This document shows positions 35,850 to 47,252 of a stretch of DNA of 64,000 bases, piece after piece (the stretch's first letter is position 1; the number at the start of each line of letters is the position of its first letter). Position numbers and translations under genes: made by a program. The stretch covers positions 8,728,763-8,792,762 of the forward strand of contig OY811973.1 in assembly GCA_963681505.1 (NCBI GenBank). Direction: 5' to 3'. Under the pieces are notes generated by a model that had not been told where the DNA came from, ran no database searches, and saw only the letters and a program-made list of their open reading frames with translations. The stretch is from Eunapius fragilis (lineage: Eukaryota > Porifera > Demospongiae > Spongillida > Spongillidae).

Positions 35850-37213
35850 TAGCGGATACAGAGGGGGGTGGGGTCGGTGGTGTCCGGACCCCCTCTCCTC
35901 CCCCCCCCCCCAGATCTGATGATGAATAAAATTAAGTATCAATACTATTAACGAAAGCAATTAACAACACCCCACTTGATATAGCGTATCATCCAGTGCA
36001 CAAGTGCGGGACTCCCAAAAGCTTCCGCGCTTCGCGCGGGAAGGGGCACACTCAGTGGCGTAGCCAGGGTAATATTGATGGTAGGGCACGCAATGTGGGG
36101 GGGGGGGGGGGGGGCTCCTCCAGGCCATTTCAGTCAGCATGGTATAAGTTGAATTTATCCATACATGGTTACTGTACTCTGAAAAGGGGCCTTTTACAGC
36201 TGTCATATGCTTGGTTCCAAACCTGGTTCCAAATTAGAAGAAACCTACAAGTCATTAGAGGGATTGAAGGACTAGAAGCATTATTAGAGGGATTGAAGGA
36301 CTAAAAGCATGCTAAAGGGAAAGGTGGTGTACATTCTGAACATGATATAGCTAAGAATTAAAATAAAATAAAAAACAGGTTTTCCAAGATCAAAATTGAA
36401 TTAACTTCATAAGACATCTCTGATAGGCTTGGAATATGTAGGGCCAAATAAATTAAATTGCATCAGAACACTTGCAACATAACGTAGTAATTACAGTAAC
36501 TGGGTACTTGATATTGACAGGCTGACAGGGGAGAATGTAGGTGTTGATGCTATATATATCATCTGGGCAAGCTGACTGCGTCCTTGAGATACAATTAGTA
36601 GATGGAGAGCTGTTTATTACTACGGTAGTGGGCTCAGCAGCAATACTCTTAGGTTGATTACCAGGAACAGAGGGTGTAATGCTTCACCTTCCAAATGATG
36701 TCTTAATTCTGAATCTGGCAAACGTGTCCAACAATTTAAGCATTGCTCCTTGTCTTTTCCAGCACCAGGGTCCGAGTGCAAAACATATATAGCCTTCATC
36801 ATTGCTGCTTCTAACAATATCAATGCTTCTATCTGCATCATATTGTGTTAATATTATCATTGATATTAAAGTATATTTATGATTTTATTTGTTTTTTACT
36901 GGAAATTGGAAAGCCCACACACTGACAAAGAGTTTGCTGACGTGCCATACCTCCACGTATACATTACTAATATTACTATTAGCCGCTGTACTGAAATTTG
37001 AACGTCGCGACTGCCATATGTGTCGAGCCCGTGCTAATGTTAACATTGTTCATATATTACTGCAGGATGAGATTATTATGCTCGATTGGTAGGGCCTAGG
37101 CCCTACCAGGCCCTACCGTAGATACGCCACTGGGCACACACCCTCCCGCACCCTCCCCCTGTTGATTATTCATGACGGACCCCCCCTTCCAAAATTCCTG
37201 TGTCCGCCCCTGA
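35850..37213. mobile_element. outer element with gcggatacagagggg-type ends, carrying a nested element
   Basis: The left end gcggatacagaggggggtgg and right end cctgtgtccgcccctg form imperfect inverted ends like those of the element at 39342-39711. The element at 36053-37132 is inserted within it. No transposase was seen. Confidence 0.5.
36053..37132. mobile_element. hAT-like non-autonomous transposon, 1.08 kb
   Basis: The ends cagtggcgta and tacgccactg are inverted. Flanking 8-mers are ggcacact (36045-36052) and ggcacaca (37133-37140), an 8-bp target duplication with one difference, as in hAT elements. A poly-G run follows the left end. No intact transposase. Confidence 0.7.
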
Positions 37214-37842
37214 GGTACCAGTCCGTCTTTTTTCCTAAACTTTAATTGACGGCCTGAGGACGAAGCTACGGGTCAACACGTGGTAATTTAATTAGCGCTG
37301 CACCGTTATGTATTGGCAAATGTATACTTCATTTTGGGAAAAAGTTAGGCTTTCATATTGTACTTGCTGTGTTTCTTTGTGGCGTATCAATGACCACTTA
37401 AATTAAATTTGTGACTTTAGAGGTTAAATGTGTATCTGGTGCTTGGAATTACGTCATCCGTACAGACATTTGGTTTTGATGACATGGTCTGGGGACCAGG
37501 CAGGTGGTTAAGAGGGATTATTGGCCGTCATATTTCTGATGGTTGCCCTATTTTAACGGATTTGACGATTTGGGCTTCGGCTACTCCCATACGGTCACGG
37601 ACTGCATAGGAAATGTCCTTTGGCGGACGGCTGCCGGACATCAAGGCCGACTGTGGCAACACTGCTTAAGTCACGATGATGATATGAACAAAGAGCGAAG
37701 CCCGTGTCGAAATAACATGATAACAGTAAAAAGCGGCTTCCGCCAATGCGCGAAGGTCGGGCTACGCCCAACTACGGCACTTTACGAGTACATTAGTTAT
37801 TAGCCACGCCCAAAGTATGATTATTTACGCCCCTCCCCTTTG
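37214..37842. other. no gene recognised
   Basis: Intergenic sequence before a poly-C run. Part of it (gatgatatgaacaaagagcg, then tagccacgcccaaag) resembles 47058-47170, so another dispersed repeat is present. Confidence 0.5.
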
Positions 37843-37866
37843 CCCCCCCCCCCCCCCCCCCCCCCC
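37843..37866. repeat. 24-base poly-C run
   Basis: Homopolymer immediately upstream of the small ORF at 37886. Confidence 0.9.
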
Positions 37867-37885
37867 TCGCATCAGCTCCTGAAGG

Positions 37886-38209
37886 ATGGCCTATGCTTAC
37901 GTGGATTTAGCAAGCGATGAAAACACAGGAACTTCGGTATCCCTGTCACATACGGGAGAAGTGTCGGCTAGTGTAGGAGTATCGGTGAGTCGTGTACTAC
38001 AAAGTGTTGGCGCAGGAGGAGGTACAGTCGCTGGTGTTGCTGCTGCTTTAGATGTTGGTGTCGGCGTTTCTTTATCTGCTAGTGGTGTTGCTTTAACGAT
38101 CGAATCTGCAGCACTTGGACTAGGTATGAGCGTGGCTACTGTTCCCTTCCTTGCTGCTCTTCCCATTGCTGGGGCGATTATGGGGCTCACTTACATTTTC
38201 AGAAAATGA
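37886..38209 (+). CDS. small Gly/Ala/Val-rich hydrophobic protein, unknown
   Basis: An ATG-started ORF of 107 residues. The first ~35 residues are Ser/Val-rich and polar (TSVSLSHTGEVSASVGVSVS). Then come a Gly/Ala-rich middle (VGAGGGTVAGVAAALDVGVG) and a hydrophobic C-terminal helix (ATVPFLAALPIAGAIMGLTY) ending in IFRK. No signal peptide and no cysteines. Gly spacing resembles membrane-associating, glycine-zipper-like sequences, but I recognise no family. Composition and an intact frame suggest real coding; the position between transposons suggests it may belong to a mobile element. A Cys-rich non-ATG ORF follows at 38286-38618. Confidence 0.45.
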   Translation: MAYAYVDLASDENTGTSVSLSHTGEVSASVGVSVSRVLQSVGAGGGTVAGVAAALDVGVGVSLSASGVALTIESAALGLGMSVATVPFLAALPIAGAIMGLTYIFRK

Positions 38210-38518
38210 TGTTGCTACTGGCGTACATACAAAATCGCATGTTTTAAGGGCGAGTTGTGCCCATGACTGCTACTGAATAATTTAAGTGTGTCGTTTTAGA
38301 ACGCATCAAGTGTCATGTCAGTGTGTTAATTTTAATTCAGTAGATGTGTGTACATGTAATGTTTGTGTCGAGACGCAACCACTATCGAGGCGCATCAGCG
38401 CTCACTATCGCGTGATCGGCCGGTTGAACCAGTTTTACCAGTCATACCCAGATGTACCGGTTTGTCCAGTGTGCCATATATATTCTATGTGCCTTCCGCG
38501 TGTTTGTCATTCTTGTGT

Positions 38519-39050
38519 ACACAACCAAATCCCTACTAACTGTTGTATGGCATATCATTCTGTAACAGATGCGTTGTACATTCGTTCTACATATTATTTT
38601 CCTGCTACAGTTAGATAGAAAATGTTACATTACGTTAAATGTTGTTACTGAATGTAAGGAAAATGTGGTATAGCTTCTTCTAACAATCAGTTACATCTTA
38701 TTCGAAAAATCTGTTACATATTGATGCCATATCTGTTACACCCAATTACGATATTTCTGTAATAATAATACGCCCAACGAGTATTACACAACCAAATCCC
38801 TACTAACTGTAACAGATCTGTATGGCATATCATTCTGTAACAGATGCGTTGTACATTCATTCTACATATTATTTTCCTGCTACAGTTAGATATAATACAT
38901 TATGTTAAATGTTGTTACTGAATGTAAGGAAAATGTGATACAGTTTCTTCTAACAATCAGTTACATCTTATTCGAAAAATCTGTTACGCATTGATGCCAT
39001 ATCTGTTACACCCAATTACGATATTTCTGTGATAATAATACGCTCAACGG
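38519..39050. repeat. tandem duplication of ~265 bp
   Basis: The stretch from acaaccaaatccctactaac to ttacgatatttctgt occurs at 38519-38760 and again at 38788-39033 with few changes. The second copy has a short gtaacagatc insertion. Confidence 0.9.
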
Positions 39051-39341
39051 GATACGATAAATAGTTCCAGTGCCGTTGAGAGGGGGGGGGGGGGGGGTAA
39101 AGGGGTACACTACCCCGGGCCCCGCGGCACAAAGGGGGCCCCGCGATCCCTAAGAATTTTTTTTTCCAATTGTGTGCGACGACCCTTTCGTCTTCGATCG
39201 AGCACAGAATTTTTCACTCACTGCCACTGTTAGTCTGTACTGACTGCACAATTCTGACGCAAATGGGATCGTAGTAGAGTATTAATAATATTTTAATGAT
39301 AAATAGGAATTCCGGCAAGGTCTGAACACTCTCTGATAGTT

Positions 39342-39711
39342 CAGGGGCGGAAACAGGGGGGGGGGGGGGGGGGGAGGGGGGGGGTTGGGGGTTGCAACCC
39401 CCCCTAATGTCCAAAATCCTTTTTTTTGCACGCAGTTTTATGGGTTTGGAGGTTGCAACCCCCTCTTTTATAAATTTTTCGCACGGACAGCACCCACCAC
39501 CCCCCACCCCCTACCCCCGCTCATTGAACCGGCCGAAAATGGACAGCACCCCGCCCCCCCGCCCCCCGCTCGTTGAACCGGCCGAAAATGGACAGCACCC
39601 CCCCCCGCTCGTTGAACCGGCCGAAAATGGACAGTACCCTCCCCCCCTCCCCCGCTCGTCTTATTATTCATTAACAACCCCCCCTTTTCTGAAATCCTGT
39701 ATCCGCCCCTG
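39342..39711. mobile_element. short MITE with caggggcgga ends
   Basis: The left end caggggcggaaacagg and right end cctgtatccgcccctg are inverted. Three internal copies of gaaccggccgaaaatggaca are separated by poly-C runs. Flanks share tagtt. The Pro-rich ORFs here are by-products of C runs. Confidence 0.75.
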
Positions 39712-39796
39712 TAGTTTCAGCCTACAGGGTCAGGGGGGCCCCCGTGAGCGTCCTTTCCCGGGCCCCAACCTGGCTCTCAACGGGCCTGAATTATAG

Positions 39797-41452
39797 TTCA
39801 GAGGGTTTGCGTCTTCTCGACGGCAAGGTGGCGTAGTCTAGTAATATTGTTCTTGCGCTTTGCTACAACACAAAGAATCAGGGGAAATCAGGTAATATAC
39901 AACTGAAGGACTATAGAGAAAGCAATATACACCGCTGAGAAGGCAGTACACACCACTGACATGACAATACACACCGCTGAGAAGGCAGTACACACCGCTG
40001 AGAAGGCAGTACACACGGTAAGTCCTCAGGACATGTTTTTTTTTTGGCATGGGTGCAGTAATTATTAGATTATCTCACGGGTGGTTTGAGGTAATGTGGC
40101 GCCTCTGTTACAGGATGACCAGGATGGTTACCTAAGAGCGCATGGTACTTAAGAAATCTTCACAATACACGGCAAGTCCTCTGGACATATTTTTGCATGG
40201 TGTGCACTAATTAGAATATCTCACGGGTGGTTTGAGGTCATGTGTTGCCTCTGTTACAGGTACAGGATGACCAGGATGGTTACCTAAGAGCACTTGGTGC
40301 TTCACAAACCTTGACAATACATGGTGAGTCCTCTGGACATGTTGAATAACTCACAGGGGGTTTGTGGTCATGTGTTGCCTCTGTTACAGGATGACCAGGA
40401 TGGTTACCTAAGAGTGCTTGGTGCTTCAGAAATCACATGGTGAGTCCTCTGACATGTTGAATATCTCACAGGTGGTTTGAGGTCATGTGCTGCCTCTGTT
40501 ATAGGATGACCATGATGGTTACCTAAGAGAGCTTGATGCTTTAGAAACCTTGACGATACACGGTGAGTCCTCTGACATGTTGAATATCTCACAGGTGGTT
40601 TGAGGTCATGTTTCAGGATGACCAGGATGGTTACCTAAGCGCGCTTGGTGCTTCAGAAATCACATGGTGAGTCATGTTGTTTGGCATGGTGTGCACTAAC
40701 TAATTAGAATATCTCACAGGTGGTTTGAGGTCATGTGCTGCCTCTGTTACAGGATGACCAGGATGGTTACCTAAGAGTGCTTGGTGCTTCTGAGGTCTTG
40801 ACAATACATGGTGAGTCCTCTGGACATGTTGAATATCTCACAGGTGGTTTGAGGTCATGTGTTGCCTCTGTTACAGGATGACCAGGATGGTTACTTAAGA
40901 GCGCTTGGTGCCATGGTGAGTCCTCTGGACATGTTGAATATCTCACAGCTGGTTTGAGGTCATGTGCTGCCTCTGTTACAGGATGACCAGGATGGTTACC
41001 TAAGAGTGCTTGGTGCTTCAGAAATCTTGACGATACACAGTGAGTCCTTTGAACATGATTTTTAGCATGGTGTGCACTAATTAGAATATCACAAGTGGTT
41101 TGAGGTCATGTGTTGCCTCTTATAGGATGGCACTTGGTGCTTCAGAAATCTTGACAGTGGGTACACGGTGACTATTTTGAGTTTGTTCAGCTTATGATCA
41201 GGTGAGCTTAAACACATGAAATTGTAAAGATGTACATTATGATGTGATGTGGTTTATATTGTATTGTGAATATCTGTAATGTGAATATGACTTGTATGTT
41301 TGTTTTATAATACAGTGTCAATATGGAGTGTGATGGCAGTATTCAAGCGCTTAACTGGTGATGGATACTGTTGTACTCAATGCACATATTGGTCTGGAAC
41401 CTTTCAAAAAATTTCTTCATCGTATCATCGTCCAATGTCCGAAGACCAGTGA
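39797..41452 (+). other. tandem exon-like array with repeated splice sites
   Basis: The first part (to 40017) carries a 21-bp repeat that reads KAVHTAE and ends at donor ACG|GTAAGT. Then come about eight units, 103-153 bases apart (near 40110, 40265, 40390, 40505, 40616, 40752, 40878, 40981), plus one truncated. Each has acceptor tctgttacag, a core starting gatgaccaggatggttacct, and donor G|GTGAGTCC. The 58-base core reads DDQDGYLRALGASEILTIH from phase 0 to phase 1. A terminal exon from 41316 (acceptor ataatacag) accepts phase 1 and reads VSIWSVMAVFKRLTGDGYCC to a stop at 41450. Two core exons cannot be joined in frame, so only one could be used per coding transcript. The function is unknown and it could be non-coding. 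Confidence 0.5.
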
Positions 41453-41875
41453 ACATTCTTCACGAATACACACCACTTGTCAATTTCAAGAGACAGCTGG
41501 ACTATTGAAAGAGAAGATGTTTCATCCAACAAACTTGTTTTTAGGCATGACAGACAGAACACTATGTAATGTTTTAACATCTATTGTGTATAAAATGCAA
41601 TATACAATCAGCTGCCTTATAAGGAAAAAAAAATTGTTACATCCTGAAAAAATCCATGGTACAGATATGATACATATCTGTTACTTATATGTTCATCTTT
41701 GTGTTACATTTTGTTGGTACCTTCTTCTACATATTCCTGCCGTACGTACACGTACCAGATTGTATTTACAGATATGACAGACATATATGGTAACATGTAT
41801 GTATCATAAATGTAATATGTCTGGTACACAATTTCGAAATTGTCTGTGTATTACAGTCTACTGGATACGATAAAT
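41453..41875. other. 3' flank of the exon-like array; ORF uncertain
   Basis: An ATG-started ORF of ~138 residues (41361-41777) overlaps the proposed terminal exon in another frame. It has no recognisable domain, and AT-rich codon use makes it doubtful. Confidence 0.35.
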
Positions 41876-42440
41876 AAATAGTTCAGAGGGTTTGCGTCTT
41901 CTCGACGGTAAGGTGGTGTAGTCTAGTAATATTGTTCTTGCGCTTTGCTACAACACAAAGAAGCAGGCTACAACACAAAGAAGCAGGTAATATACAACTG
42001 AAGGACTATAGAGAAAGCAATATACACTGCTGAGAAGGCAGTACACACCACTGACAAGGCAATACACACCGCTGAGAAGGCAGTACACCCCGCTGAGAAG
42101 GCAGTACACACGGTAACTACTAAGTCCTCAGGACATGTTTTTATGGCATGGGTGCACTAATTAGAACATCACGGGTGGTTTGAGGTAATGTGGCGACTCT
42201 GTTATACAATGACCAGGATGGTTACCTAAGAGTACTTGGTGCTTCAGAAATCACATGGTGAGTCCTCTGGACATGTTCAATATCTCACAGGTGGTTTGAG
42301 GTCATGTGCTGCCTCTGTTACAGGATGACCAGGATGGTTACCTAAGAGTGCTTGGTGCTTCAGAAATCTTGACGATACACAGTGAGTTCTTTGAACATGA
42401 TTTTTAGCATGGTGTGCACTAATTAGATTATCACAAATGG
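41876..42440 (+). repeat. partial second copy of the exon-like array
   Basis: Repeats the gtttgcgtcttctcgacgg start, the 21-bp KAVHTAE-type repeat (donor at 42113) and two core units (near 42213 and 42325), then breaks off at about 42440. Confidence 0.85.
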
Positions 42441-42683
42441 TTTGAGGTCATGTGTTAATAAAGAGTGTGCATGGGTGTATTTTTGCCGATTTATAAAAAA
42501 TGAAGTATACTTGCGGATGGACAGTTGGATAAGGATCGTAACTAAATGCTTGGACCCATATGTTGTCGGGCTTTCGTCTATACAAATTGCTATTGGAACT
42601 TTGATAAATTGCCTAGGACCATAAGAACCCGTTTACTAAGCACGTGACCTTGCACGTGTTCGTTTTTATGTTCTGGTTGAAAC

Positions 42684-43640
42684 ATGCCTTCGCGTCAAAA
42701 GAGATCGGTACAATGTGAGCAAAGCATGAACCTAGTTCGGTGGCACACAAAGCAAAAGCCGGAGAACGTTACCAGGCGAACTCTGAGCAGAAGCGAGCCG
42801 ACGAACGACAACGGGATCTTGAGTGAATCGTGTCAGGAAAAGGGCAAGGTACAGACCCTCGTCATCCTATTTTAATTTGTATCTTCAAACTGTATCTCTG
42901 ATGATGACCCATGCGAGACGCTGGACGGGCGCGGTACGAAAAAGACCCTGAGACGAAGCGAGCGACGCAGATCGAAGCGAGACGCAGATCGAAGCGAGAC
43001 GCAGAAAGAACCTGGTGGTGCCGAAAAGGCCCTGAATCCAAGCGGGTTGGTGAGCACAAACGCTACCTTGATCATACTGAAACAAGAAGAGCAGTTTAAA
43101 AGGCTAAATAGTCTGGGTCTGATCTAAACACTGCCTTCCAAGTGCTGGACAATAAGAAGTCAAGATTAAATGGTGAGTTTATGTGTATATACTGTAAAAA
43201 GTACTGTGGTGATTACTGAGCATTCTGATGTGTAACTTTATTGTAATGAAAAGTTAGGTTAATTTTTACTCAGGTTTTATCTCTTTGAACCAAGAGATGT
43301 AAAAGGCAGGGTGTATAAATTTAATGTTTAGGTTTTGTCTCACAAAGAGATGACAAAAGGCAGGGTGTATGTTGCTTGAAAAGGCACTAAATAGCAATAA
43401 AACGTACAAGAAAAGGTTGTTGAAGATTTTAAAGAACCACATGAATGGTTGGTTGACCAAAGTACGCACTAGAATGTTAGCAATCCCTGTTGACACTAAT
43501 GGCTGGCGTGTTGTGGCTAATGAAATAAAGGATAAAAATAAGGGTGAAAGTAATGACCGTCCCAAAAAGTGGCTTTGCACCAGTCAGTGTAGACGCTTGA
43601 GTGATCAAAGTTACTTTTCACAAAGCCTGTAGCGGACATT
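42684..43640 (+). pseudogene. possible upstream exons of the CXC/C48/PHD element
   Basis: Several protein-like pieces: a basic ATG-started start (MPSRQKRSVQCEQSM), an Arg-rich piece (RARYEKDPETKRATQIEARR), a CxxC piece near 43180 (FMCIYCKKYCGDY), and KALNSNKTYKKRLLKILKNH with KKWLCTSQCRRLSDQ (43376-43615). None belongs to a family I can name. Their order and strand match the protease gene that follows. Confidence 0.35.
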
Positions 43641-44230
43641 AGAGTAGCTCTAGGTGACCTTGGTAATTGTTGCCACATTGATCGTGACCTGAAGTGCAGA
43701 CATTTGTGATGAGAATTGTGTATGAACACCCCTCAATATAATACCACACACAGTATAACAATGGTAAGGGTGAGCAGGGGTTTTTAATAAGGGGATGAGA
43801 AATACTGAATCTAAACTTTGAGTCCTGCTCCTGGTATCACATGTCATGCAGGCTAGGGATTAGCACTTCATGCCTGCCTCAGCATGCTGATGCTTTGCTC
43901 CCAGATGTTACATTAACACCTATAACTGTTGACACAACACTTCAGCTCTAGCTGGCTTCTGACAATGTATGTCACACTTCATGACATGCTACAAGGTAGC
44001 GGAATAAGATGGCATAGCACTGTAATTCCAAACTTAAATGTGTTCAAGATTTTTTAAAGAGAAGGTTATGTGCAAAAGGTTATATGTGCAAATGTGTAAT
44101 GCTTAGTATACATATAATTAGCATGTCAGCTTGCTTGGGGCATAGCGATGCTGGCGTATATGTGCATAAACCTTCCACAACCAATATATAACATTAAAAT
44201 TAGTGTGTCCATATTGACTTCTGCATGATG
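43640..44230. other. no gene recognised
   Basis: AT-rich sequence between the putative upstream exons and the CXC exon, perhaps an intron. Confidence 0.4.
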
Positions 44231-44238
44231 AGGTGTGA

Positions 44239-45330
44239 AAATGGAATTATATCAACTTGTTATCCAAGACTCCAAGTGGTGAGCTAATGCCTTACACCGG
44301 GTCTGTCCCTTTCAAGTATAGTGCAGACCGTTCTAAGCTACCTACCTTAAGCCTTAGGGAAGCTGCTAGAACCAAGAAGGACCAGTTGAAATGCAATTGT
44401 ACAAAAGGATGCAAGAATAGGCATTGTCCTTGTAAAGGATCTGGAGGTTATTGTACAAGTCACTGCCATCCAAAACGGGCTTGTACAAATAAGGAGTGCC
44501 ATGAAACAGCTGATGGGGATGAGGGGTGTAGAGTAACTGGGGCTGGTGATAGTGATGATATAAATGAGTTGAAGGTAAAGAAGAACAGAAAGCGTGTCAA
44601 AGCTGTCAAGCACAAGACCGAAGCCACAATGATCAAATCAGTTCAAAGTGGGGATTGGCTTGATGATATGCACATGGATGCAGCATCATCACTTTTATCC
44701 TCCCAATTTCCTTCCTTGTGTGGGTTGTATAGCACTTTGCTAGGGCAGAACTTATCATTTCCTGTTACAAGAGAGTCCTTCATTCAAATACATAATGCAG
44801 GAGGGAACCATTGGATTAAGCACACTCAATCCTTTTCTGTTAATGTGTTTGACAGCAAATTCTCTACAATACATATGGATGTAAAGATGCAAATCGCTGC
44901 TTTGTTGTGTTGTAGCAGCTCACGGATTACAACAAGAGTTTCGAAAACTCAAAGTCAGATGGGATCATCAGACTGTGGAGTATTTGCAATAGCATTTGCT
45001 ACTGATTTGGCATTTGGATTGAACCCAGCAAGCCATTACTATGAGCAGGATAAGTTAAGACCACATTTTATAGAATGTTTGAAAAGTCAACAAATGACAC
45101 CTTTCCCTTCAAAAAACATCCAACCAGGAAAGCCTAAGACAGAGTATTTGTATGTATACTGTCACTGTCGCATGCCGGATGATGGTGAAGAACGGATGGC
45201 TCAGTGCACTGGCTGCAAGGAATGGTACCACGAGTCATGTGAAAACGTTCCCCAAACAGTATTTAAAGATGATAGTAATGACTGGAAATGAAAAGTGTGC
45301 ATTGCTAGGGAGAAACAGTCTGCTTAGTTG
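44239..45330 (+). pseudogene. CXC + C48 (Ulp1-like) protease + PHD protein of a mobile element
   Basis: One long exon without its own ATG start (in-frame stop at 44236; probably a 3' exon). In order: a CXC-type cysteine module (about residues 45-82; KCNCTKGCKNRHCPC, CTSHCHPKRAC); a basic linker; a C48/Ulp1-like peptidase with His in GGNHWIK, Asp in NVFDSKF, Gln in QSQMGSSDCGVFA and the Cys of DCG, so all catalytic residues are present; and a C-terminal PHD finger (YCHCRMPDDGEERMAQCTGC, WYHESC). The stop at 45289 is TGA where the PHD consensus W.C..C expects Cys (TGG AAA TGA AAA GTG TGC). One base change thus removes the last zinc ligands; the frame continues about 9 codons. Such CXC/C48 proteins occur with integrase-type transposons in invertebrates. 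No integrase is adjacent. Confidence 0.7.
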
Positions 45331-45610
45331 ATAAGCACCCTTAATACACTATAGGTTGTCCTCTTACAATTGTCATGGTTGTGATTCAGTTTATGAATGG
45401 ACCATATATGATACACGTGAATGTGTCACTGTAAAGTATACTAACATACTAATATCTGGGCAGAATGGTCACACTACCTTTCTTAGGACTTCATACGTAT
45501 TGGAATTATGCACTTATTAGAAAGAAAATGGAGGGTAACAGAGACCATTCAATAATAAGAGCATGCTCCCCCCACACACACACACACCTGATGTTTTATA
45601 TTGCTTCTAG
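45331..45610. other. no gene recognised
   Basis: Flank of the protease pseudogene. Contains a short CA run near 45580. Confidence 0.4.
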
Positions 45611-45619
45611 ATTGCAGAG

Positions 45620-45930
45620 CTTCACAAATCATAAATTGCGCACGTTGCGCAATTTATAAACGGACCGTGCACATTACGATTCACAGTTTGCGCAACGATT
45701 TATAAATTGTTGCGCACTATGTGGATTCATATAATGCGCAGCGCAATTTATAAATTGCGCAAATTCACAATTTGCGCCTAACAAAAGTACACGTAACGTT
45801 TGCGTAGCGTTAGCGTCGCACGCAATTAACGTTGACGTACAGTTTGCGTGGGACTAGCGTAGCAATTTGGGAACGTAGCGTTTGAGGAACGTAGCGTTTT
45901 TATGGAACGTAGCGTTTTATAGAGACTACG
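45620..45930. repeat. palindrome cluster and CpG-rich gtagcg repeats
   Basis: Several overlapping hairpins are built on gcgcaatttataaattgcgc (perfect 20-base palindrome) and related forms. They are followed by repeats of ggaacgtagcgttt (about 45867-45915). Related repeats occur at 52840-52980. Confidence 0.85.
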
Positions 45931-47252
45931 CCCTAAAGTAAAATTTTCTGATGCTTACATCATACATTTGTAACACAGTGGAATGGTGTTCAAGCTATAA
46001 ACAATTGCGGGATTCACTACGATTTCAAGGGGCATGAGTCTACCAATAAATGTTAATGAAAGAGGTTCTTCCGCCTCCCTCTTTTCCGTTAGGTATCGTT
46101 CCCCCCCTCCCCTCCCCCCCCCCCCCCCCCCACCTCCTCCCGTTTTGTGCAAGACATGGCCTGCAATTGCGGGCATGGATTCGATCCATAATAAAATTAT
46201 TGTACATGGCGTCTATGAGCAATCGCGTACAATTTAGTATCAAAAACTGGGAGTAGAGCACTTAAATAGGATACAGGAAAAAATACCATGTAAATTTTAA
46301 AACGTGCGCCCATCCCTTTCAAAACGGAGTTTTGTCTCATTGCATACATGTTACATTGTTACCCGGTGGTGGCCTGGTGTATGTATACCTGTGCATACGT
46401 TACCACTGTCCGGCCAGGCTTATAGGACAGCATATATGTGTACACGGCTGCGCATGCACGCCAGAGTATGTTCGAACGTGCATGTTTCCTTGGTACGTGC
46501 ATGTACGTTGCGTCAGAGATGTTATCCCTGGTTGTGTTACGATCAGCTATATGAGTATCACACATCAACTGGCTAGCTATTATATATAGAGCTAGGTAAC
46601 GAATGGTATTATACGCAAGGAAAATATGCGTTCTTTGCCGCCATCTCTGTGAAGATCACGCGTGTTGGTGTTCGAAAGCACGAAGTGTAGAAACAACTTC
46701 CCACCGCATGTGCGCCCCATATGAGTGCGCTCACCTGTTTTTTATTGTCCCCACCCCCCCAAACCAGGGCCGGCGCAGCCTATAGCTACCACTTTTTTCC
46801 CGCTAGATAATTATATTCATTTTTGCGTTGATTTTTAAAAAGTTATTAATTTATTTCTTCATAACCATAGCTCAGACCATAAACCATAAACGTAGCTCAG
46901 AGCACGGAAGGAAAGTTTATGTCGTGTTTAATTGATTTTTTGTGGTTACTTAATTATTCATAGCCTGCCCTACCACTTAATACATGTATACCTGCAAACC
47001 CCCTCCCCCCAACCGTCTCACTCATAATATACATAGCTAAAGGAGCGGTGACGTAGCACGATGATGATACGAAAAATGAGCGAACGAACGAATATGTGCA
47101 TGTGCCGAAGTAACAGTACTAAATAGCGGCTGCATGGAGCTTCGTCCTCCATTAGTTAGCCACGCCCAAAGCATTAGCTATAGCCTCTCCCCTTTGCCCC
47201 CCCCCACCCCCCACCCCCCCACCCCCCCCCCCCCCCCCCCAGCCCCGTCACA
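45930..47252. other. non-coding, low complexity
   Basis: Includes a poly-C run near 46105-46131 and another around 47198-47240. Repetitive-looking ORFs on both strands derive from them. No gene recognised. Confidence 0.45.

Noticed and set aside
38286..38618. Cys-rich ORF as a secreted peptide gene
   Set aside because: It has no ATG start or signal peptide, and its end overlaps a tandem duplication. I could not support it as a gene.
39385..39796. Proline-rich ORFs
   Set aside because: They are translations of poly-C runs within a MITE.
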